Assembly: GCA_033765235.1 (NCBI GenBank)
Contig: JANRIG010000008.1
Coordinates: 1 to 36,254 of the forward strand
DNA: 36,254 nt
Reading direction: 5' to 3'
Source: JANRIG01 sp033765235
Lineage (GTDB): Bacteria; Bacteroidota; Bacteroidia; Cytophagales; UBA9547
This document shows positions 1-8,333 of the stretch, piece by piece. The first letter of the stretch is position 1, and each line of letters begins with the position of its first letter. Made by a program: the position numbers and the translations under genes. The notes under the pieces are model-generated. The model was given only the letters and a program-made list of their open reading frames with translations, was not told the DNA's origin and searched no databases.

Positions 1-107
1 ATTACCGAATATCGATGGATATAAATAAAAGTGATAATTCCACCTGCGAACTAAATAAAGCTGCATAGTATTTGCTTTATTTCATTTACCTTCCTTAATT
101 CCACCAT

Positions 108-1655
108 ATGAAAAAGGTAGTCCTATATGTTCGAGTATCCACTGATGAACAGGCCAAGTTAGGTTATAGTCTAGGCCATCAGGAAATGGTATTGACAAAA
201 TTTTCAGAACTAAAAGAGTTTGAAGTTGTCAATATTTTCAGAGAAGACCATTCTGCTAAAAATTTTGAACGACCTGAATACAAAAAGCTTTTTAAATTCT
301 GCAAGACTCACAAAAAGGAAATTGATTTCGTGTTGATTACTAAATGGGATCGTTTCTCTCGTAATCAACGTGATGCTCTTCAAGAAATAAAATCATTTAG
401 TGACTTAGGAATTGAGGTAAACGCTGCCGAACAATGGATTGACTTTTCCATTCCACACAACAAAATGATGTTGTCAATTTATCTTACCATTCCGGAAATT
501 GATAACGATGTACGGGGCATCAACACACGAATGGGGATGCGAAGAAGTTTGAAGGAAGGTCGGTGGACAGGTGTTGCACCTATTGGTTATAGAAACGATC
601 GTGATCATTTGAAGAAACCTATCTTAAGGCCAAGTGATAAAGCTTCTTTGATACTTGAATCTTTTGAATTGTTTGCCACCGGACTCTATGAAAAAGAAGA
701 GCTTCGCAGAATAATGAACAAAAAAGGATTGACGTTAGGCAGAAGTCAATTTCCAAAAATGCTACAGAACACAATTTATATTGGAAAGATTTCCATACCT
801 GAATTTAAAGGCGAAGATGCGCAGATAGTAGAGGGACTTCATGAGCCCATTGTGCCTGAAGAATTATTCAATAAGGTTCAATGGATGTTAAAGTCAAATC
901 AAAGTCAACGGAAGTTGTATGAAAAGCTCAATGACGCAACTCCATTAAGGGCATTAATCACATGCAGCAAATGTGGTGGCAAACTAACAAGTAGTGCCTC
1001 TAAAGGTAGAAGTCGTTATTACACATACTACCATTGTAGAAATGGATGCACTGAAAGAATTCCGGCTGAACAAGCTCATGATGCATTGTTGAATTACTTT
1101 GATGAGGTTGCCGTTAAGCCAGAGGTTGAGAAACTCTATTTGGAAGTAATGGGTACAATCTTTAAAGCAAACGAGTCAAATCGTGAGCAAGAGATTAAGA
1201 AGTTGAAAGAAGACCTAGTTAGCGCAAATAAGAAATTAGCATCACTTGAAGAAAAATATGTGCTCAATGAAATTGAGCGTGATAGCTATTCTTTTATGAA
1301 GCCACGGTTCAAAGATGAAATATCAATGCTCAGAGAAAAGTTAAGCGATCTTGAATCAAAAGAAACAAACTATACACGGTACTTGAACTCAGGAATCAAT
1401 CTCTTGCAAAACCTAAGACTGTACTACGAAGCTGCAAGTGTGTCCAATAAACAGAAACTCATTGGTTCAATTTTCCCTGAAAATTTTAGTATCGAAAATG
1501 GCATTTGTCGAACCGCTCAAGAGAACGCTGTAATCTGCGTTTTTAGAGGATTTGAGCACGATTTTAAAGAGGAAAGGCCGAGAAAATCTCGGCCTTTCCG
1601 GTCAGGTACCCAAGGCCGGAATCGAACCGGCACACCTTTCGGTACACGATTTTGA
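108..1655 (+). CDS. Large serine recombinase (resolvase + recombinase + zinc ribbon)
   Basis: Site-specific DNA recombinase of the serine family, probably the integrase of a mobile element lying to the left. The resolvase domain holds YVRVSTDEQ with the expected nucleophile Ser11 and the KWDRFSRN motif near residue 80. The recombinase domain covers about 140-260. A zinc ribbon follows (Cys286, Cys289, Cys310, Cys314), then a coiled coil around 355-425. The length of 515 aa is normal. The ATG at 108 places Ser11 correctly. Oddly, residues after about 488 are encoded by the terminator hairpin and the antisense strand of tRNA-Leu, and the stop codon lies inside the tRNA gene. The natural C-terminus may therefore have been replaced when the element joined the chromosome. 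Codon use (ATT for Ile) differs from the resident genes. Family call is sure; the role as integrase of this locus is inferred. Confidence 0.93.
   Translation: MKKVVLYVRVSTDEQAKLGYSLGHQEMVLTKFSELKEFEVVNIFREDHSAKNFERPEYKKLFKFCKTHKKEIDFVLITKWDRFSRNQRDALQEIKSFSDLGIEVNAAEQWIDFSIPHNKMMLSIYLTIPEIDNDVRGINTRMGMRRSLKEGRWTGVAPIGYRNDRDHLKKPILRPSDKASLILESFELFATGLYEKEELRRIMNKKGLTLGRSQFPKMLQNTIYIGKISIPEFKGEDAQIVEGLHEPIVPEELFNKVQWMLKSNQSQRKLYEKLNDATPLRALITCSKCGGKLTSSASKGRSRYYTYYHCRNGCTERIPAEQAHDALLNYFDEVAVKPEVEKLYLEVMGTIFKANESNREQEIKKLKEDLVSANKKLASLEEKYVLNEIERDSYSFMKPRFKDEISMLREKLSDLESKETNYTRYLNSGINLLQNLRLYYEAASVSNKQKLIGSIFPENFSIENGICRTAQENAVICVFRGFEHDFKEERPRKSRPFRSGTQGRNRTGTPFGTRF
1571..1599 (-). terminator. 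Rho-independent terminator of tRNA-Leu
   Basis: A perfect 13-bp stem (1571-1583 with 1587-1599) and a 3-nt loop. On the minus strand it lies 7 bases past the tRNA end and is followed by TCTTTAAAAT. The arrangement is typical for a single tRNA transcription unit. The hairpin also lies inside the 3' end of the convergent recombinase reading frame. Confidence 0.85.
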
Positions 1656-1688
1656 GTCGTGCGCGTCTACCAGTTCCGCCACATAGGC
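1607..1688 (-). tRNA. tRNA-Leu (anticodon CAA), with an imperfect acceptor stem
   Basis: On the minus strand there is a D-arm (GCGGAACTGGTAGACGC), a 5-bp anticodon stem CACGA/TCGTG with loop CTCAAAA (anticodon CAA), a long variable arm ACC-GAAA-GGT and a T-arm GCCGG-TTCGATT-CCGGC. Class II form and anticodon give leucine, codon UUG. CCA is not encoded (ACC then T). The acceptor strands GCCTATG and CTTGGGT contain a T-T mismatch at 6:67 and wobbles at 1:72 and 4:69. A fully pairing 5' strand would read about GCCCAAG, so the 5' end looks altered. It may still work, or may be a damaged copy. Confidence 0.85.
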
Positions 1689-1743
1689 ATTTATTTTCAG
1701 TCTTCTTTTAATCTGCTCCATGCGCAGATTGTGCCACATAGGC
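1678..1743. repeat. 11-bp direct repeat GCCACATAGGC at the tRNA 5' end and 45 bp beyond it
   Basis: GCCACATAGGC occurs at 1678-1688, where it is the complement of the first 11 bases of tRNA-Leu, and again at 1733-1743. Between them lies a hairpin with arms AATCTGC/GCAGATT (1710-1716 and 1724-1730) and a 7-base loop. The repeat could be a recombination footprint or the remnant of a second tRNA copy. Confidence 0.6.
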
Positions 1744-1777
1744 GTATAATTAATTCTAATATTCAAAAAACGGGTTG

Positions 1778-1807
1778 CAAAATTAAGTAAAAATTATCAA
1801 ATTCAAA
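1778..1807 (-). promoter_or_regulatory. Candidate promoter for tRNA-Leu
   Basis: On the minus strand TAATTTTG (1785-1778) matches the Bacteroidota -7 box TAnnTTTG. TTTG at 1807-1804 lies 18 bases upstream as a -33 box. The start would be near 1770, giving a leader of about 80 bases that contains the repeated GCCTATGTGGC and the hairpin. Inferred from consensus only. Confidence 0.45.
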
Positions 1808-1812
1808 TTATT

Positions 1813-2361
1813 ATGAAACATTTAATATTTCTTTTCTTTATTTCATTTTATGTATCAAATGCCCAAGTCACCTATATAATAGACAACGGACATTCAAATG
1901 TGAATTTTGCCATCCCTTGGCGTGAAATATCATTCCGCACAGGAGAGTTCAAATCATTCAATGGTGAAATCACAACCAAATCAGAAACCGACCTTACTGA
2001 TGCCTCTGTGAGGCTTAGCGTAGAAGTAGGCAGCATAGATGTGATAGCTGATAAACTTAATAAAATGCTTCAGGAAAAAGACTATTTGGATAGTGCCTCA
2101 TGTCCTATCATAACTTATACTTGTACAGGTCTCAAAAAAATTAAAGATAATGTATATGAAGCTAATGGCGACCTCACCCTGAAATGCAAAACCCAAAAAG
2201 TAAAATTCATGGTAGAAGACAATGGCAGGCGCGATAAATATGCTGCCATAAAAGTAACAGGAGTAGTGCCCAAATCACAATTTGGCATTGTAGGTGGAGG
2301 CGATAGGTTGGGCGATGGCGTACAGATTACAGCGTTTTTTGAAATGGTAAAGAAAAAATAA
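1813..2361 (+). CDS. YceI-like periplasmic protein
   Basis: Secreted protein of the YceI lipocalin-like family, whose members bind amphiphilic or isoprenoid molecules. A signal peptide ends near residue 17 (SNA/Q). The mature part starts with the usual pattern (YIIDNGHSNVNFAIPW), and GEFKSFNGEI and the late KSQFGI segment fit the family. Length 182 aa is typical. It is preceded by the tRNA-Leu promoter region and is transcribed away from it. The 123-bp gap to the next gene suggests a separate unit. The physiological ligand cannot be read from the sequence. Confidence 0.8.
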   Translation: MKHLIFLFFISFYVSNAQVTYIIDNGHSNVNFAIPWREISFRTGEFKSFNGEITTKSETDLTDASVRLSVEVGSIDVIADKLNKMLQEKDYLDSASCPIITYTCTGLKKIKDNVYEANGDLTLKCKTQKVKFMVEDNGRRDKYAAIKVTGVVPKSQFGIVGGGDRLGDGVQITAFFEMVKKK

Positions 2362-2426
2362 TTGTCTGACAATTTGTAATTATTTTGTATTTATAAGTAT
2401 ATCAATAAGTTATATATAATATTCAA

Positions 2427-2434
2427 TAACTTTG
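2427..2434 (+). promoter_or_regulatory. Candidate -7 box upstream of the ABC binding protein
   Basis: TAACTTTG fits TAnnTTTG and lies 50 bases before the ATG at 2485 in a very AT-rich intergenic stretch. No good -33 TTTG at 19-21 bases was found, so this is a weak call. Confidence 0.3.
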
Positions 2435-2484
2435 ACATATTTTTTTTGTAATATTACATTAATAAGGTTAGTTTCGCACCTCAA

Positions 2485-4275
2485 ATGATGGTAAACGTGC
2501 AAGTAAAAATTTTTAATACATATACTCACATATTATTTTACACTCTTGGGATGTTGATAATGCTGTCTTGCAGCAAATCTCAGAACAGCGAAACTTCAGG
2601 AGGTCTTCAAAGTGCCAAAGGTGGCAGATACTATGGCGGTGTCATGCGTATTAACGAATCAGAATACATCAAAACACTATTTCCACCCTCTATTACTGAT
2701 GCATTCTCGTACAGAGTAGCCAACCAAATATTTGAGGGGCTTCTAAAAATTGACCAAAAAGACTTGAGTTTCAAACCCGGGCTTGCCGAAACATTTTCTG
2801 TAGATTCAGGAGGTCTGAAATATACTTTCAGACTCCGCAAAGGAGTGTTATTTCACGATGCTGACTGCTTTGCCAATGGCAAGGGTAGGGAAGTGAAGGC
2901 TTCAGATGTCAAATATTGCTTTACCTACTTATGTAAAAACTCAGCTAATAATCAAGGCTACCACATATTCAAAGACGTGCTCAAAGGAGCAAATAAATAT
3001 TTTCAAGAGTCAATCTTTGTAGACAATCCTGATTTTGATATAGAAGGTATCAAAATAATAGACGACTATACTGTTCAGCTTATACTCGACCGCCCTTCAT
3101 CTTTAATGATGTATCATTTGGCACGTCCGTACACATACATTTACCCCAAAGAAGCGTTTGACAAATATGGTTTGGAGATGCGTGTGAAGCCTGTAGGCAC
3201 TGGCCCGTTTGTGCTTTCAAATATAGACGAAGGCATATCTGTGATACTCAAAAAGAATACTAACTATTATGGAACAGACTCTGTAGGTAATAAATTGCCT
3301 TTTTTAGATGCCATCAATGTGCAGTTTATGAAAGACCGCAAAACAGAGCTATTTGAGTTCAAAAAGGGTAATTTGGATATGCTCTACAGACTACCTACCG
3401 AAAATATTATAGAAATAGTGGAAGATGCCATGGACAAAACCAAAAAAGGCGAATACACACAATACCAACTTCAACGTACACCCGAAATGACCACACATTT
3501 TCTTACATTTAATACCCAAAGCGAACTATTCAAAAACAAAAACCTTAGGATAGCATTCAGCTATGCAATAGATAGGCAAAAAATTCTTGAATTTGTACTA
3601 CAAGGCGAGGGATACAAAGCAGGAATAAATGGTATTTCACCTCCTACTTTTAAAGATTATGACATAGCAGGTATCAAAGGATATGATATAGATATACAAA
3701 AAGCCAAAGAATACCTCAAAAAAGCAGGATACCCTGAAGGCAAAGGATTGAGCAAAATACAGTTATTCCTCAACTCAGATGCAGAGCGCAATACCAACGT
3801 GGCACTTGAAGTACAAAAGCAACTCAAAGACAACCTCAATGTAGATATAGAACTCACCATTGTGCCATTGGCACAGCATGTTGAAAATATTACCAATGGT
3901 AAATCAGACTTTTTCAGAATAGGATGGATTGCAGATTTTCCAAATCCTGAAAATTTCTTATTCTTATTCTATGGCAAAGATGTGCCTGACAAGCGTGATG
4001 AAAAATCATTCCCCAACATGTCGAGATACAAAAATAGTACTTTCGATGACCTTTACCTCAAAGGACTAAATGCAGGCAACACCGCTGAGTCATTCAAATA
4101 TTTTATGCAAGCAGAGCAGAAACTCATGGAAGATGCACCCGTGATAGTGCTTTGGTATGATGAAGGCTACAGACTGTTGCAACCTTATGTCAAAAATTTT
4201 CCGAACAACCCCATGCAACTGCGCGATTTTTCAGAAGTATATTTTGATAAGTCTTTATCAAAAAGTGTGAACTGA
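2485..4275 (+). CDS. Peptide/nickel ABC transporter substrate-binding lipoprotein (SBP_bac_5)
   Basis: Solute-binding protein of the DppA/OppA type that delivers peptides or similar ligands to an ABC permease. The N-terminus has a hydrophobic segment and lipobox MLSC with Cys29, so it should be a lipoprotein. Family patterns include TDAFSYRVANQIFEGLLK, the LAETFSV-YTFRLRKGVLFHD section, VKPVGTGPFVLSN and NLRIAFSYAIDRQKIL in the second lobe. Length 596 aa is normal. No permease or ATPase genes lie beside it, so its partners are encoded elsewhere. Three bases separate its stop from the bshC start, suggesting cotranscription with bshC and the ZIP gene. Confidence 0.9.
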   Translation: MMVNVQVKIFNTYTHILFYTLGMLIMLSCSKSQNSETSGGLQSAKGGRYYGGVMRINESEYIKTLFPPSITDAFSYRVANQIFEGLLKIDQKDLSFKPGLAETFSVDSGGLKYTFRLRKGVLFHDADCFANGKGREVKASDVKYCFTYLCKNSANNQGYHIFKDVLKGANKYFQESIFVDNPDFDIEGIKIIDDYTVQLILDRPSSLMMYHLARPYTYIYPKEAFDKYGLEMRVKPVGTGPFVLSNIDEGISVILKKNTNYYGTDSVGNKLPFLDAINVQFMKDRKTELFEFKKGNLDMLYRLPTENIIEIVEDAMDKTKKGEYTQYQLQRTPEMTTHFLTFNTQSELFKNKNLRIAFSYAIDRQKILEFVLQGEGYKAGINGISPPTFKDYDIAGIKGYDIDIQKAKEYLKKAGYPEGKGLSKIQLFLNSDAERNTNVALEVQKQLKDNLNVDIELTIVPLAQHVENITNGKSDFFRIGWIADFPNPENFLFLFYGKDVPDKRDEKSFPNMSRYKNSTFDDLYLKGLNAGNTAESFKYFMQAEQKLMEDAPVIVLWYDEGYRLLQPYVKNFPNNPMQLRDFSEVYFDKSLSKSVN

Positions 4276-4278
4276 TGA

Positions 4279-5853
4279 ATGGATGATCAAAATTTGGACA
4301 TAATTCAAATACCGTTTGCACATACAAATAAGTATTCAGAACTATTTTGCAAATACACAACACACCCTGAAACATTTTATCAATTTATCAAATATAAACC
4401 TGACATACAAGGACTTTCATCTGCCATAACAGACAGAAAATTTGACACAAACTCCAGACTTATTCTGCATAATGTACTCAAAGAGCAGTATCAAAATATA
4501 CAAGTATCAAACCTTGTAACACAAAATATTGACCTTATCACATCTCAAAATACCTACACTGTGACTACTGGGCACCAAATATGCATATTTACAGGTCCTT
4601 TATATTTTGTTTATAAAATAATAACTACTATAGCTTTATGTACAAGACTCAAAGAGCAGTATCCTGACAAAAACTTTGTACCCATATATTGGATGGCTAC
4701 CGAAGACCATGATTGGGATGAAATAAATCATTTTCACATATTTGGCAAAACATATACCTTCACAACTGGCCAAAAAGGAGCAGTAGGCGATATAGATATG
4801 TCACTGCTCAAATCTCAGTTTCAAGACTTACCACAAGATCTGCAACCATTTGCCACCCATTATATTAATGCAGATACATTGGCTCATGCTACACGTGTAT
4901 TGGTAAACGAACTATTTGGAAAATATGGATTGGTAATATTAGATGCTAATAATAATGCGCTCAAAAATATATTTGTACCCTATATAGAAAAAGAAATTTT
5001 AGAACGTAATACCGAAAATGAGGTAAATACTCAATCGCAACACCTTGAAAATATGGGCTACAAAGCCCAAATACATCCTCGAGACATAAATCTGTTTTAC
5101 ATGCAAAGTGGTATGCGTGAGCGCATAATGTATGCAGATGGCAAATATCAAGTACATAATACGCAATTGTCATTTGATAAACACGAGCTATTAGCACTAT
5201 TGCATAACCACCCCGATTATTTTAGCCCCAATGTAGTGTTGCGTCCACTATTTCAGGAAGTGATATTGCCCAATATAGCCTACATAGGTGGCCCGGGCGA
5301 ACTTGCTTATTGGTTGCAACTCAAAAGTATTTTTGATAGTAATAATGTACCATTTCCTGTGCTCATACCTCGGCTTTGTGCCTTATATATTTCCAAAAAC
5401 ATACATGAAAAATTATCAAAGTTGAACCTCCAAATAAGTGACCTTTTTTTACCATTACATGCCATTAAAGAAGTTGTGCTTATTAGTACAGGTGCTTTAC
5501 AATACCAAGAAGATATATATAAAAGTGCTGTAAATGAAATATTTAATGATATTCATAATATAGCTGTAAGTATTGATAAATCGTTGGGTGGAATGATAGA
5601 TGCCAAAAAACACGAAACCCACAAAGCACTTGACGAAATACATAAACGCATAGTGAAAGAAGCCGAAAAAAAACATGAAACTACACAAAATCAAACTACC
5701 CAAATATATCATAAATTATTTCCCAACGGTGTACTTCAAGAGAGGCACGATAATATTTTGAATATCATTTTGAACAAACCTGACTTTATCGCAACTTTGT
5801 TGCGATTGACAAATCCGTTTGATTATAACTTACAAATAATATCCGAAAAGTAG
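4279..5853 (+). CDS. bshC: Putative cysteine ligase of bacillithiol synthesis
   Basis: BshC catalyses or supports the last step of bacillithiol synthesis, adding cysteine to glucosaminyl-malate in the cytoplasm. Typical blocks are VTTGHQICIFTGPLYFVYKI, PIYWMATEDHDWDEINHF, and LRPLFQEVILP with the nearby YIGGPGELAYW, followed by a coiled-coil region around residues 440-485. Length 524 aa matches the family. The ATG at 4279 is 3 bases after the upstream stop, and the downstream ZIP gene starts 3 bases after this stop, so the three genes probably share one transcript. bshA and bshB are not in the window. Presence of bshC implies that the organism uses bacillithiol as its low-molecular-weight thiol. 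Confidence 0.95.
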   Translation: MDDQNLDIIQIPFAHTNKYSELFCKYTTHPETFYQFIKYKPDIQGLSSAITDRKFDTNSRLILHNVLKEQYQNIQVSNLVTQNIDLITSQNTYTVTTGHQICIFTGPLYFVYKIITTIALCTRLKEQYPDKNFVPIYWMATEDHDWDEINHFHIFGKTYTFTTGQKGAVGDIDMSLLKSQFQDLPQDLQPFATHYINADTLAHATRVLVNELFGKYGLVILDANNNALKNIFVPYIEKEILERNTENEVNTQSQHLENMGYKAQIHPRDINLFYMQSGMRERIMYADGKYQVHNTQLSFDKHELLALLHNHPDYFSPNVVLRPLFQEVILPNIAYIGGPGELAYWLQLKSIFDSNNVPFPVLIPRLCALYISKNIHEKLSKLNLQISDLFLPLHAIKEVVLISTGALQYQEDIYKSAVNEIFNDIHNIAVSIDKSLGGMIDAKKHETHKALDEIHKRIVKEAEKKHETTQNQTTQIYHKLFPNGVLQERHDNILNIILNKPDFIATLLRLTNPFDYNLQIISEK

Positions 5854-5856
5854 ATA

Positions 5857-6594
5857 GTGATTTTAGAAATAATATTCTTGTTAATAAGCACTTGGGCAGG
5901 GATACTTTGTGTATTTGTCATGCCCAATATACAGACACGCAATTTCGGTGCCATACTTACCTTTAGTGGTGCATACCTTTTTGCCATTACAGTGATACAT
6001 ATATTGCCTGAGCTTTACCAACATGCAAAGCAACCTTTTGTATTAGGGGTTTGCGTATTGGGCGGATTTTATATGCAAATATTTATCAATTACTTTTCTA
6101 CAGGTGTAGATCATGGGCATATACACGGGCACCACAGTCATGCAAGTTCGGAAGCTGTATTGCTATTCATTTCTATATGGATACACTCATTGCTGGAGGG
6201 CACACTATTAGTGCATCCGCAAGCAGCTCACCCCCATGACGAAACAGGCAACTTGCTGGTAGGTATCATATTGCATAAAGTACCCGAGAGCATAGCACTT
6301 GCCTCTATACTACTATCGCACCTGAGCAGCAAAAAATGGATTTGGGTCATGCTATTCATATACAGCATAGCCACACCTGCAGGTATGTACTTGAGCAACA
6401 GTATGATGCAATACCAATGGATGAATGACCAATGGGTAATGTATATATTTGCCATAGTAGCCGGCAATTTTTTGCATATCTCTACCACCATATTTTTTGA
6501 GAGTGAGCAAAATAAGCATCGTTTTTCGTTATACAAAATGTTACTCATCATTTCTGCGGCATTGATAGCTTGCGGAGTGGAGTTTATAGGTTAA
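5857..6594 (+). CDS. ZIP-family metal (zinc) transporter
   Basis: Polytopic inner-membrane transporter of the ZIP family, 245 aa, with about eight hydrophobic segments. A His-rich loop (HGHIHGHHSH) lies before the fourth segment. The metal-site helices read IHSLLEG and HKVPESIALASILL, with the His/Glu spacing expected in TM4 and TM5. The start is GTG at 5857, three bases after bshC; no better ATG is present. Zinc and thiol genes in one transcript fit the known link between bacillithiol and zinc buffering, but that link is inference here. Confidence 0.88.
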   Translation: MILEIIFLLISTWAGILCVFVMPNIQTRNFGAILTFSGAYLFAITVIHILPELYQHAKQPFVLGVCVLGGFYMQIFINYFSTGVDHGHIHGHHSHASSEAVLLFISIWIHSLLEGTLLVHPQAAHPHDETGNLLVGIILHKVPESIALASILLSHLSSKKWIWVMLFIYSIATPAGMYLSNSMMQYQWMNDQWVMYIFAIVAGNFLHISTTIFFESEQNKHRFSLYKMLLIISAALIACGVEFIG

Positions 6595-6600
6595 TATTTG

Positions 6601-6630
6601 AATAGCCAATGATTTTATCATTAGGCTATT
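6601..6630. terminator. Hairpin between convergent ZIP and SGNH genes
   Basis: AATAGCCAATGA (6601-6612) pairs with TCATTAGGCTATT (6618-6630) through one bulged base around a 5-nt loop. It sits 6 bases after the ZIP stop between convergent genes, so it may stop transcription from both sides. T-runs are weak. Confidence 0.5.
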
Positions 6631-6675
6631 GTAAGACTTTGAATATGAATGGCATATTTTGGGTTTCACCCAATT

Positions 6676-7668
6676 TCATTTATCCATATGTGCAAGCACA
6701 TATGGTAATATTCTTTCTGCCCAATAGCCATATTGCTTGCCTGATGGGTGTAGATTGTCATAGGCTACCAGCCCTGTTTCATTTCTACGCGATATATCTG
6801 TGATATTGATGTAGTTTACCCCCGCAGCAGTGCTAGCATGCAAGTTGGCAGCATTGTAGGTATCTATGCCGGCACTTATTACAGCTCTGTTTGATGACCC
6901 AAACGGTGTATATCCATAGTCGGGGATTGATACTACAAATATATGTTCTTTTACATGACCATTGTATCCTAATGCGGTGGTGAGCAGTGCATTAAACTCC
7001 GGCACATAGCCACTTACAGGGTAGCCTCTGTATTGGTTATTCACCCCAATTAGCAATAGTACAAAATCATATTTTGCAGTGTCATTGGCCATTCGTATTC
7101 CATACATAAGTTCTGAGGTTGTCCACCCGGTGCGGGCTATTATTTTAGGAGGATTTATATCATAGCCTAAGTTTCGCAAAGCGGTAGCAAGCTGGTTAGG
7201 GTATCTTTCTGCTTCGCTCACAGCCTCTCCTATGGTGTATGAGTCGCCGAGTGCAAGTATGGTGTAAGTTTTTTTCATGGTAAGTAAATATTTATTTGCT
7301 GAGTCTGATATAAGTGTATTGCCTGAGTATGTGGTGTTTGCAGAAACAAACTCTAAATATACAGGATTTGGGTTGTTTGACATAATATTTGAGGTGTCTT
7401 TTGGTAAATTTATAGAATGGACAGTATTAGTACCTATTACAGTATTACTATTTACAGTGGTAGGTGTATTATTTCCCGATGGAGTGATAGTATCATACTT
7501 TTTTTGAGGGGCTGTAGAGCTTGGATCATTTGTACAAGCATACAAAATTGTAATAACCCATAGTGAATATAGTGCAGGAATTGTGTGACAATACTGAGAA
7601 AGTGATTTGCTAAAACATGTACTCAAGTAAGATAATAAAAATCTAGTAAACCCTTTCCATTTTGTCAT
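6676..7668 (-). CDS. SGNH-hydrolase-type esterase lipoprotein
   Basis: Lipid-anchored esterase or lipase of the SGNH/GDSL fold. Blocks: block I LALGDSYTIGEAVS with the serine, a block III equivalent LLLIGVNNQYRG, and block V DNLHPSGKQY with the catalytic Asp-His. The N-terminus is long and ends in ILYAC (Cys45 from the first ATG), a probable lipobox. A shorter non-ATG start nearer to the hydrophobic segment is possible. Residues about 46-110 are a Thr/Asn/Ser-rich linker, as expected for a surface lipoprotein. The last codons contain a perfect 22-bp inverted repeat (6684-6705). The substrate is unknown. Confidence 0.85.
   Translation of the reverse strand: MTKWKGFTRFLLSYLSTCFSKSLSQYCHTIPALYSLWVITILYACTNDPSSTAPQKKYDTITPSGNNTPTTVNSNTVIGTNTVHSINLPKDTSNIMSNNPNPVYLEFVSANTTYSGNTLISDSANKYLLTMKKTYTILALGDSYTIGEAVSEAERYPNQLATALRNLGYDINPPKIIARTGWTTSELMYGIRMANDTAKYDFVLLLIGVNNQYRGYPVSGYVPEFNALLTTALGYNGHVKEHIFVVSIPDYGYTPFGSSNRAVISAGIDTYNAANLHASTAAGVNYINITDISRRNETGLVAYDNLHPSGKQYGYWAERILPYVLAHMDK
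6684..6705. repeat. Perfect 10-bp inverted repeat in the 3' end of the SGNH gene
   Basis: CCATATGTGC, AA, GCACATATGG. It codes for the C-terminal YVLAHM stretch on the minus strand and could form a hairpin in the transcript of either strand. With the hairpin at 6601-6630 it frames the convergent 3' ends. Confidence 0.6.
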
Positions 7669-7692
7669 AAATATTTATGATGATAGGTTTAA

Positions 7693-8079
7693 TTATATTA
7701 TTATAAGTTCATCAATACGTTCAAAATGTTTTTTGTTTAATGTAGAAATTGACAACCCATTTGATAATGCTGTAGCTGCAATGAATAAATCTGCCATATC
7801 AATTTGCTTGCTTTTCACCATTAAATTTTTATTGATTTCAACCGCTTTGAGTACTGCTTCATTGTCAAATGGTAAAACTAAAATTTCATCAAAAACCTTG
7901 TCCCAATATTCAGACTGCATATTATCTGCCCCACATAATAATTCATATTTGGTCACAACCGAAACAGAGAAACTATAACCTTGTTTTAGTAAATTGTACC
8001 AAACTGTCTTTTCCTTCAGTTTTTTTCTATAAAAGTCTATCGGAATAGAAGTATCAATGAGTATTAGTTTGTTCTCCAT
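7693..8079 (-). CDS. PIN-domain ribonuclease toxin (VapC-like)
   Basis: Likely toxin RNase of a type II toxin-antitoxin pair, 128 aa. PIN-domain acidic residues are in the expected places: Asp9 (LILIDTS), Glu46 (KYELL), Asp97 in DMADLFIAATA, and a final TLNKKHF where many VapCs have TxDxxF (Asn here). The ATG at 8079 lies inside the end of the upstream gene, a 26-bp overlap typical of translationally coupled antitoxin-toxin pairs. It is more AT-rich than its neighbours, which fits recent acquisition. Confidence 0.85.
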   Translation of the reverse strand: MENKLILIDTSIPIDFYRKKLKEKTVWYNLLKQGYSFSVSVVTKYELLCGADNMQSEYWDKVFDEILVLPFDNEAVLKAVEINKNLMVKSKQIDMADLFIAATALSNGLSISTLNKKHFERIDELIII

Positions 8080-8293
8080 TGATTAACTGCTTTCCTGTTT
8101 TTTTTATTATCCCAATTTGCTCTTTAGTAGCTACAGGACCTGATAGGAGCAATACTTCTAAATTAGATTTTGTTTGCGATTGTTTTTGAGTACCCTTATC
8201 TAATGCCACTTTAAGTAACTTTTGCTGTCGCAATGGAAGCATATTTACTATATTCAGTAAATATTCAAGTGATATATCATTTTGTATTTTCAT
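8054..8293 (-). CDS. Probable antitoxin partner of the PIN toxin
   Basis: A small 79-aa protein directly before the PIN toxin and overlapping it by 26 bp. The N-terminal half is predicted helical (LEYLLNIVNMLPLRQQKLLKVAL). The C-terminal half (EVLLLSGPVATKEQIGIIKKT) looks like the flexible toxin-wrapping tail of antitoxins in this size class. I do not recognise a named DNA-binding fold. Function is inferred from position and size. Operon autoregulation is usual for such pairs, but no clear operator was seen in the 40 bases before it. Confidence 0.65.
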   Translation of the reverse strand: MKIQNDISLEYLLNIVNMLPLRQQKLLKVALDKGTQKQSQTKSNLEVLLLSGPVATKEQIGIIKKTGKQLINGEQTNTH

Positions 8294-8333
8294 CTGTCAA
8301 AAATTGAGAATTTTCTGTGACTTATGCACAGAA

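Noticed and set aside
1689..1721. Small minus-strand ORF beginning upstream of tRNA-Leu and reading through it
   Set aside because: It would encode the usual spurious peptide obtained by translating a tRNA-Leu gene (AELVDARDSKS-type) and has no other support.
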